Notes under the pieces: model-generated
What the model was told of the DNA's origin: nothing
The model's database searches: none
Seen by the model: the letters and a program-made list of their open reading frames with translations, nothing else
Part shown: piece by piece, positions 44,875-49,201 of the stretch
How positions within the stretch are numbered: the first letter of the stretch is position 1
Layout of the letters: every line of letters starts with the position of its first letter
Assembly: GCF_011378855.1 (NCBI RefSeq)
Contig: NZ_WTLB01000033.1
Span: forward strand, 1-49,201
Source: Pseudoalteromonas sp. Z1A8
Lineage (GTDB): Bacteria > Pseudomonadota > Gammaproteobacteria > Enterobacterales > Alteromonadaceae
Reading direction: 5' to 3'
Length of the DNA stretch: 49,201 bases
Translations under genes and position numbers: made by a program

Positions 44875-45034
44875 ATACCAATCCGCAATAATACTTAATT
44901 ATTTTTCGGGGCTAATGTGTTGCTACTGGCATTAAAAATTATCATTTAGAACAACTAAATATCGAATTTTTTGCCTAGCTATCAACACGTTTTTTTATCC
45001 TTAAAATAGATCACTTAATTAAGTGAATTGATAT
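44875..45034. repeat. putative miniature repeat (MITE-like) between putP and yebG
   Basis: The 160-base stretch has ends ATACCAATCC (44875-44884) and GAATTGATAT (45025-45034), inverted with 8 of 10 matches. ACTTAATTA near the left end (44893-44901) recurs near the right end within the palindrome TCACTTAATTAAGTGA (45011-45026). The interior has GTGTTG ... CAACAC and TTTAG-AACAA-CTAAA, so it can fold. No coding sequence is seen. A dispersed element of Alteromonadales is my inference; only this copy is visible. Confidence 0.45.
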
Positions 45035-45037
45035 AAT

Positions 45038-45070
45038 AAAAAAGGGAGCAACTTAGTTGCTCCCTTTTTT
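45038..45070. terminator. bidirectional terminator between putP and yebG
   Basis: AAAAAAGGGAGCAA (45038-45051), loop CTTAG, and TTGCTCCCTTTTTT (45057-45070) form a perfect 14-base-pair stem with A and T tracts. It can end yebG transcription on the minus strand and read-through from putP on the plus strand. Confidence 0.92.
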
Positions 45071-45109
45071 ATTTAGTTTGTCCCGTCCGAGGAAAGGGCA
45101 ATCTACGAA

Positions 45110-45427
45110 TTAACTTGCTTTTTTATCGTTGCTATCTTCAATTGATGCAACATTATCTGACTTTTTACTTTTTGTTGGCGCTTTGGCAACAACGGGATCT
45201 TTGCCGCCCTTTAATATAGTCATAAAGTCATCTTTGCTTTTCGCTATTTCTAAAGCAAGTGATTCAATTTGTTGCTCACTAAGCGGTACGTCTACCTTTT
45301 CTAGCATTAGCTCAAGTGATTCTGCTATATCGAGCATCTTGTCATAAGCATCAGCTTCTTTTTTGGTAGTAAACGTCATACGCTCGACTCCGTTTCGTTC
45401 TACAACATATTTAACAACAACAGCCAT
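45110..45427 (-). CDS. yebG: DNA damage-inducible protein YebG
   Basis: Small SOS protein of unknown exact role. The protein starts MAVVVKYVVERNGVERMTFT, the YebG hallmark, followed by KKEADAYDKMLDIAESLELM; 105 residues in total with a Lys/Ser/Ala/Asp-rich tail (VAKAPTKSKKSDNVASIEDS). I chose ATG 45427 because AGGAG lies 7 bases upstream and the family starts there, not the in-frame codon 27 bases earlier. A LexA box lies about 50 bases upstream, so SOS control is well supported. Confidence 0.95.
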   Translation of the reverse strand: MAVVVKYVVERNGVERMTFTTKKEADAYDKMLDIAESLELMLEKVDVPLSEQQIESLALEIAKSKDDFMTILKGGKDPVVAKAPTKSKKSDNVASIEDSNDKKAS

Positions 45428-45478
45428 GATTTCTCCTGCAAAATTGCTTGGCACCGTGGTTTGTAAAAACCATTAGAT

Positions 45479-45498
45479 TACTGTTTTTATGTACAGTA
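45479..45498. promoter_or_regulatory. LexA (SOS) box of yebG
   Basis: TACTGTTTTTATGTACAGTA has the full CTG-N10-CAG core with TA on each side, very close to the E. coli consensus. It lies 52 bases upstream of the yebG start, in the place of its promoter. Confidence 0.9.
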
Positions 45499-45553
45499 AT
45501 GGTTTGCAAGTAAATTTGCAAGCGTGAAGTATTAATTTTTAGGTGTCTTAAAT

Positions 45554-45582
45554 TTGACAAAAAACGGTAACTTTACTTTAGT
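45554..45582 (+). promoter_or_regulatory. candidate sigma-70 promoter of the ComEA-like gene
   Basis: A perfect -35 TTGACA (45554-45559) and TTTAGT (45577-45582) are 17 bases apart. Transcription would start near 45589, leaving an unusually long leader of about 150 bases. Confidence 0.5.
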
Positions 45583-45598
45583 TAAGCAATCACTTTGT

Positions 45599-45653
45599 TG
45601 TACCAGCTGCATTTTCAGGATTTCGGATCATAGTGATAATGCGCTTAGGTACA
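45599..45653 (+). promoter_or_regulatory. long interrupted hairpin in the leader of the ComEA-like gene
   Basis: TGTACC-AGC-GCATT (45599-45613, one bulged base) pairs with AATGC-GCT-GGTACA (45638-45653, two bulged bases), giving 14 pairs around a 24-base loop. It begins about 10 bases after the predicted start of transcription. The function is unknown. Confidence 0.4.
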
Positions 45654-45698
45654 CTTTAAGTGATGAACTTTACAGTTCCTTATTTATTGATTTCCTGA

Positions 45699-46037
<339 letters not shown>

Positions 46038-46051
46038 AGCTATTAAGTAAT

Positions 46052-46076
46052 AATCAGGGCGCTATGCGCCCTGATT
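46052..46076. terminator. bidirectional terminator between the ComEA-like gene and the dsbB operon
   Basis: AATCAGGGCGC (46052-46062), loop TAT, and GCGCCCTGATT (46066-46076) form a perfect 11-base-pair stem. The stop codon of the minus-strand membrane protein (46062-46064) lies at the loop, so that gene's last codons form one arm. Confidence 0.75.
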
Positions 46077-46364
46077 AAATTGTTTTAATGCATCGCTTAA
46101 GTGCTTTTTAGCAAAGTTAATTTCAATAGGTGTTGTTAATAGCGGATAGCAAAGCCCACCAAGTATCAAAAACGGGATTAATATCCAACCTTTAAATACC
46201 GTGAATATTAAAAATAGTGGACTTAGTAATATTAATTTAATAATACGTAGTAACACTTTATCAGTTGGCGATAACATACTTAACGAAAGTGCTATTACGT
46301 CCTGGCGCTTGCGCACTTTTAAGTGTTTAAGATCATCTAATTGGCTTGAAAAAAAGGTAAACAT
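46062..46364 (-). CDS. uncharacterised small inner-membrane protein
   Basis: I do not recognise a function. The 100 residues show an amphipathic basic N-terminus (SSQLDDLKHLKVRKRQDVIA), then SMLSPTDKVLLRIIKLILLS, two close hydrophobic segments (about 45-60 and 62-80), and a charged tail. It starts one base after the dsbB stop codon, so both are translated from one message. It may be an Alteromonadales-specific companion of dsbB. Confidence 0.7.
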   Translation of the reverse strand: MFTFFSSQLDDLKHLKVRKRQDVIALSLSMLSPTDKVLLRIIKLILLSPLFLIFTVFKGWILIPFLILGGLCYPLLTTPIEINFAKKHLSDALKQFNQGA

Positions 46365-46365
46365 A

Positions 46366-46884
46366 TTAAATCGACTTTTTTGTTATTAAGCGGCTAATCA
46401 CTAAAGCAAACAAAGTGATTGAGAATAGCGCAAATATAATTTCCATCCAAGCAGGCATGCTCAAACCAATAAACTGCCAATCTATATTTCCACAATCCCC
46501 GGTCGCCTGAAAAAAGCTAGGTATCCATTCGTGTAACGGCATAAACGATGGGAAGTTTGGTTCAAACTCACAGCTAAATGCAAAAGGGTCTGTGGTGGTT
46601 TGCATATCAATATGCTCGCGAGCTATAAGGTATCCCCAAACACTCGATACACCCCAAATTACATACGCTAATATACGAACTGCTTTGCTCTGTGGTTTAG
46701 TCGAACCTACAATGCCTGCACCTAATAAACCCAGTACAGCGGTACGTTGATATATGCACATTATGCAAGGCGCCAATCCCATTTGGTATTGAAAGAAAAG
46801 GGCGGTCACTTCAAGTAAAAAAACGATAGCTGTAAATAAAAGCCACGGGGTACGTTGGGTGGGTAATTGCGCAAGCCAGTTCAT
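46366..46884 (-). CDS. dsbB: disulfide bond formation protein DsbB
   Basis: Inner-membrane quinone reductase that reoxidises DsbA. The 172 residues have four membrane helices and both cysteine pairs: Cys40/Cys43 (APCIMCIYQR) and Cys105/Cys131 (FSCEFEPNF and TGDCGNIDW). Length and spacing match E. coli DsbB. In many gammaproteobacteria dsbB lies near nhaB and fadR; here fadR is next but nhaB is missing. Confidence 0.97.
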   Translation of the reverse strand: MNWLAQLPTQRTPWLLFTAIVFLLEVTALFFQYQMGLAPCIMCIYQRTAVLGLLGAGIVGSTKPQSKAVRILAYVIWGVSSVWGYLIAREHIDMQTTTDPFAFSCEFEPNFPSFMPLHEWIPSFFQATGDCGNIDWQFIGLSMPAWMEIIFALFSITLFALVISRLITKKSI

Positions 46885-47059
46885 AAAAATTCCGCGTTTA
46901 AATAAGACGTTAGATTATGACCTAGGATAATGTATGCGGCAACAAAAAGGAAAAAAAAGCTACCGAAGTCGCTTTTTGTAAGATGAAATTATTGACCACT
47001 CAATCCAGCCTCAGCAGAGGTTACATGATGCTCTACTTAGTTCCCATTGATACATGAGC

Positions 47060-47184
47060 TTAGTTATAAACTTTGGTGCATTGCCTGATCAATTCTTTAA
47101 AGTTGCTGTTAGAACGCTCTGTTGCATAGGTGTTCCTTTTTAATGTACTTATGTGTATTAAGTTTATTCAGTTAAGTATGGTGT
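47060..47184 (-). mobile_element. possible decayed insertion-sequence end
   Basis: Read on the minus strand from 47184: a terminus-like ACACCATACTTAACTGAAT (47184-47166), then a ribosome site AAGGA (47138-47134), ATG (47127) and a 12-codon frame MQQSVLTATLKN ending in TGA. Another frame stays open from about 47150 to a stop at 47060-47062 (TYATERSNSNFKELIRQCTK and three more residues), as expected for a frameshifted coding relic. ATTCAGTTAAGTATG (47166-47180) recurs at 49143-49157 with one mismatch. The family is not identified. Confidence 0.3.
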
Positions 47185-47203
47185 AAATAAAAATATCAAT
47201 AAT

Positions 47204-47258
47204 TACAATGTACCTACAATGAATATTGCTCTGTATATTTATACATTGTAGCGATATT
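47204..47258. promoter_or_regulatory. cluster of dyad repeats upstream of fadR
   Basis: TACAATGTA (47204-47212), TACAATGAA (47215-47223) and the inverted TACATTGTA (47242-47250) lie together; the first two are 11 bases apart. TGTATA-TT-TATACA (47232-47245) overlaps the third. CTACAATG and AATATTGC (47214-47229) are followed by their complements CATTGTAG and GCGATATT (47244-47258) in the same order. This could be an operator array or an RNA with alternative pairing. Confidence 0.4.
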
Positions 47259-47331
47259 AGAGAAACCTAAATTTTATTATTTATTAATCTTTAATTTCTA
47301 CTCATTTGCTTATTAATATACCTGACTTTAC

Positions 47332-47362
47332 TTGTTAGTTATGCTTCGTCTGGTACAATCAG
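47332..47362 (+). promoter_or_regulatory. fadR promoter with an overlapping FadR-like operator
   Basis: TTGTTA (47332-47337) and the extended -10 TGGTACAAT (TACAAT at 47354-47359) are 16 bases apart. CTGGT-ACA-ATCAG (47350-47362) overlaps the -10 and differs from the FadR half-site pair CTGGT-N3-ACCAG at one base. This would allow autoregulation. Confidence 0.45.
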
Positions 47363-47413
47363 TCAGTTATTCGTGTAAAACGATGAGTGTTGATTAATTC
47401 GAGTGGGAACTGG

Positions 47414-48127
47414 ATGAGAATTTTTAAAGCGAAAAGCCCAGCAGGATTTGCTGAAGAATATATAGTTGAATCTATTTGGAACGGCGATTTCCCTCCAGGT
47501 TCAATTCTACCTGCCGAGCGAGAACTTTCAGAGTTAATTGGTGTAACAAGAACGACCTTGAGAGAAGTATTACAGCGTTTAGCACGTGATGGCTGGTTAA
47601 CAATTCAGCATGGTAAACCAACAAAAGTAAATAACTTTTGGGAAACGTCTGGCTTAAATATTCTTGAAACACTAGCGCGCTTAGATGAAGACAAGATGCC
47701 AGAGCTGACAGATCAGCTTTTATCTGCACGTACTAATATTAGTGCTATTTATACACGTGCTGCAATTAAGTTGAATCCTGAACGTGTAATTGAAATTTTA
47801 TCACAAAGTCATGAGCTAGAAGACACTGCGCAGGCATTTGCTGACTACGATTATAAAGTTCATCACGAATTAGCCGTTGCGGGTAATAACCGTATTTATG
47901 TATTAATACTCAACGGTTTTAGAGGTTTTTATTCAAAGATTGGTTGTCATTACTTCTCTGATGCCGGAACTCGTGAACTTGCTCGTCAGTTTTATAAAGA
48001 TTTAACAATCTTAGCAGAGAATAAAGAGCACGATGGTGCTATTTCGATGATGCGTAAATACGGTCATCAAACAGGTGAGATTTGGCAGAAAATCCGTGGC
48101 GATATGCCCTCAGATATAATGGATTAA
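47414..48127 (+). CDS. fadR: fatty acid metabolism transcriptional regulator FadR
   Basis: GntR-family regulator that represses fatty-acid degradation and activates unsaturated fatty-acid synthesis genes; long-chain acyl-CoA releases it from DNA. The 237-residue protein has a winged HTH (about 1-75: [20 protein letters not shown], then [20 protein letters not shown]) and a C-terminal acyl-CoA-binding FCD-like domain ([20 protein letters not shown] onward). I chose ATG 47414 ([17 protein letters not shown]) because it fits the family start and GGGA (47405-47408) lies upstream. Confidence 0.97.
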   Translation: MRIFKAKSPAGFAEEYIVESIWNGDFPPGSILPAERELSELIGVTRTTLREVLQRLARDGWLTIQHGKPTKVNNFWETSGLNILETLARLDEDKMPELTDQLLSARTNISAIYTRAAIKLNPERVIEILSQSHELEDTAQAFADYDYKVHHELAVAGNNRIYVLILNGFRGFYSKIGCHYFSDAGTRELARQFYKDLTILAENKEHDGAISMMRKYGHQTGEIWQKIRGDMPSDIMD

Positions 48128-48138
48128 ATCTAAACGAG

Positions 48139-48162
48139 AAACCTGCATTTGCAGGTTTTTTT
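48139..48162 (+). terminator. terminator of fadR
   Basis: AAACCTGC (48139-48146), loop ATTT, and GCAGGTTT (48151-48158) form an 8-base-pair stem that runs into a T-tract (to 48162), 12 bases after the fadR stop. Confidence 0.88.
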
Positions 48163-48401
48163 GTGTTTATAAAAATTAAGCACCACAGCATATAAATTTT
48201 AAACAATCTATGTATTAAACTCTCTTCCATCTAATTAAAAACTTCCTCTAATCACAGCGCAACTTATACATGAGAATAGATTTATTATTCACGTGTATTA
48301 GTAAAAGTTATGAGTGTTCGTTATTTTCGATTGCTCACATCGTTAAATGCGATTGTTCTTTTGCAGGGAATAACTTTAGAATGCCAATTAATTATATGTA
48401 C

Positions 48402-48437
48402 GCGCTATTGGTTTTTAATTTTTAGCGCCCATATAAG
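48402..48437 (+). promoter_or_regulatory. candidate promoter of the peroxiredoxin gene within an inverted repeat
   Basis: TTGGTT (48408-48413) and TATAAG (48432-48437) are 18 bases apart. The inverted pair GCGCTA (48402-48407) and TAGCGC (48423-48428) brackets the -35 and could be an operator. The start would be near 48444. Confidence 0.45.
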
Positions 48438-48444
48438 TACCAGC

Positions 48445-48458
48445 ATTGCGAAAGCAAT
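48445..48458 (+). promoter_or_regulatory. GNRA-capped stem at the 5' end of the peroxiredoxin message
   Basis: ATTGC-GAAA-GCAAT is a 5-base-pair stem with a stable GAAA tetraloop. It would sit at the very start of the predicted transcript, 32 bases before the start codon, and may protect the message. Confidence 0.4.
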
Positions 48459-48490
48459 TGAAAACAAACTCAAAATATTTGGAGAATAAA

Positions 48491-49096
48491 ATGGGTGTAT
48501 TAGTAGGCCGCCAGGCACCAGACTTTACCGCTGCAGCAGTTCTTGGTAATGGTGAAATTGTAGATAGCTATAACCTTCATGAAACAATTAAAGGTAAAAA
48601 AGCAGTTATCTTCTTTTACCCGCTAGATTTCACGTTTGTATGTCCTTCTGAACTTATTGCTTTTGATAAGCGTTTTGAAGAGTTTCAAAAGCGTGGCGTA
48701 GAAGTAATTGGTGTTTCTATCGATTCACAATTCTCACATAACGCATGGCGTAACACGGCTGTTGCAGACGGCGGTATTGGTAAAGTTCAATACGCACTAG
48801 TTGCAGACGTTAAACACGAAATTTGTAAAGCGTATGACGTTGAGCATCCAGAAGCGGGTGTTGCATTTCGTGGTTCATTCTTAATCGACGAAGAAGGTAA
48901 CGTACGTCACCAAGTAGTGAATGACTTACCATTAGGTCGTAACATCGACGAAATGCTTCGCATGGTTGACGCACTAGCGTTCCACACTGAGCACGGTGAA
49001 GTATGTCCTGCTGGTTGGACTGAAGGTAAAAAAGGTATGGACGCAAGCCCTGAAGGCGTTGCTAAGTTCTTATCTGAAAACGAAGGCGATCTATAA
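48491..49096 (+). CDS. typical 2-Cys peroxiredoxin (AhpC/Prx1 type)
   Basis: Thiol peroxidase that reduces H2O2 and organic peroxides in the cytoplasm. The 201 residues include the peroxidatic Cys51 in FFYPLDFTFVCPSEL and the resolving Cys172 in GEVCPAGW. The GGIG motif (about 94-97) and the extended C-terminal helix (ending KFLSENEGDL) suggest a peroxide-sensitive form, though the exact YF motif is not present. GGAG at 48481-48484 sets ATG 48491 as start; the in-frame codon 45 bases earlier would lie in the leader. No ahpF reductase gene follows. Confidence 0.95.
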   Translation: MGVLVGRQAPDFTAAAVLGNGEIVDSYNLHETIKGKKAVIFFYPLDFTFVCPSELIAFDKRFEEFQKRGVEVIGVSIDSQFSHNAWRNTAVADGGIGKVQYALVADVKHEICKAYDVEHPEAGVAFRGSFLIDEEGNVRHQVVNDLPLGRNIDEMLRMVDALAFHTEHGEVCPAGWTEGKKGMDASPEGVAKFLSENEGDL

Positions 49097-49137
49097 TTTA
49101 GCCCTTAGTTTTAAATAAAAAAACCGCCAATTGGCTA

Positions 49138-49174
49138 ACACCATTCAGTTAAGCATGTTTTGACTTAATGGTGT
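49138..49174. repeat. long imperfect hairpin after the peroxiredoxin gene
   Basis: ACACCATTCAGTTAA (49138-49152) pairs with TTGACTTAATGGTGT (49160-49174) with one mismatch and one G-U pair, around loop GCATGTT. A short T-run follows after 6 bases (49181-49185), so it may terminate the peroxiredoxin gene. Its core ATTCAGTTAAGCATG matches 47166-47180 at 14 of 15 bases, so it may also be the end of a repeat or mobile element that continues beyond the window. GCCAATTGGC (49126-49135) is a second small palindrome. Confidence 0.45.
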
Positions 49175-49201
49175 ACCGAGTTTTTGAAATTCGAACGGTC
49201 C

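Larger units (their letters stand above)
46885..47413. other. gene-free 529-base region between dsbB and fadR
   Basis: It holds a possible decayed insertion-sequence end (47060-47184), a cluster of TACAATGTA-type dyads (47204-47258) and the fadR promoter. The part 46885-47059 is AT-rich and shows nothing else. dsbB must have its promoter here but I cannot place it. Confidence 0.5.
48128..48490. other. intergenic region between fadR and the peroxiredoxin gene
   Basis: It contains the fadR terminator, then about 240 AT-rich bases with no gene, then the peroxiredoxin promoter and a short leader hairpin. No OxyR site that I would trust is visible. Confidence 0.5.

Noticed and set aside
48270..48310. 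ATAG-like steps upstream of the peroxiredoxin gene as an OxyR site
   Set aside because: Spacing and half-sites do not match the four ATAG/CTAT elements of OxyR sites.
48446..48490. Extended N-terminus of the peroxiredoxin from an earlier in-frame codon
   Set aside because: It would start inside the leader hairpin without a ribosome site, and the family starts at MGVLVGRQAP after GGAG.

Overview
The window looks like chromosomal DNA of a marine gammaproteobacterium of the order Alteromonadales, most like Pseudoalteromonas. The reasons are AT-rich coding DNA, the gene order fliE-R / flhBAFG / fliA / che / ccm, a ParC/ParP-type chemotaxis-array system, a PutP-type sodium symporter, and gammaproteobacterial FadR, DsbB, MlaA and YebG. 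The genus is inferred from overall resemblance; no rRNA or housekeeping marker is present. I found no rRNA, tRNA, CRISPR array, prophage or intact transposase.

Layout. (1) 1-284 is non-coding flank, followed by tag (DNA-3-methyladenine glycosylase I) on the minus strand. (2) 1014-31113 is one long plus-strand motility block. It starts with the two-component pair flrB/flrC (sigma-54-like promoter upstream) and continues with fliEFGHIJKLMNOPQR, flhB, flhA, flhF, flhG and fliA. The chemotaxis genes cheY, cheZ, cheA and cheB follow, then the stator pair motC/motD, a ParA-type ATPase (parC-like), a CheW-domain partner (parP-like), cheW and a DUF2802-type protein. Sigma-54-like promoters are visible before flrB, fliE and flhA. 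(3) 31145-33906, minus strand, holds a second FliK-like protein and a stand-alone FlhB C-terminal domain. (4) 34019-41001, plus strand, is a complete cytochrome c maturation (System I) operon ccmABCDEFGHI, followed 9 bases later by mlaA. (5) 41803-43029, minus strand, is an EAL-HDOD protein with degenerate EAL motifs. (6) 43358-44836 is putP, followed by a hairpin and a putative miniature repeat. (7) yebG (minus) lies behind a near-perfect LexA box. (8) A small secreted ComEA-like helix-hairpin-helix protein has a structured leader. (9) dsbB plus a small membrane protein are on the minus strand. (10) A 529-base gap carries a possible decayed insertion sequence and a cluster of dyads, followed by fadR. 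(11) A typical 2-Cys peroxiredoxin ends the window.

How the genes work together. FlhF and FlhG set the number and place of polar flagella. FlrB/FlrC with sigma-54 switch on the basal-body, export and chemotaxis genes, and FliA takes over late genes. CheA, CheW, CheY, CheZ and CheB form the signalling core. ParC and ParP probably hold the arrays at the flagellated pole, and CheA carries three copies of an acidic peptide in the linker where a P2 domain would lie. The Ccm, DsbB and peroxiredoxin genes belong to envelope redox and respiration. FadR and MlaA link to fatty-acid and outer-membrane lipid balance.

The most unusual points are the paired FliK-like / FlhB-C paralogues, the CheA triple repeat, the flhA leader, the possible IS relic in the place where nhaB often sits between dsbB and fadR, and several structured intergenic elements.
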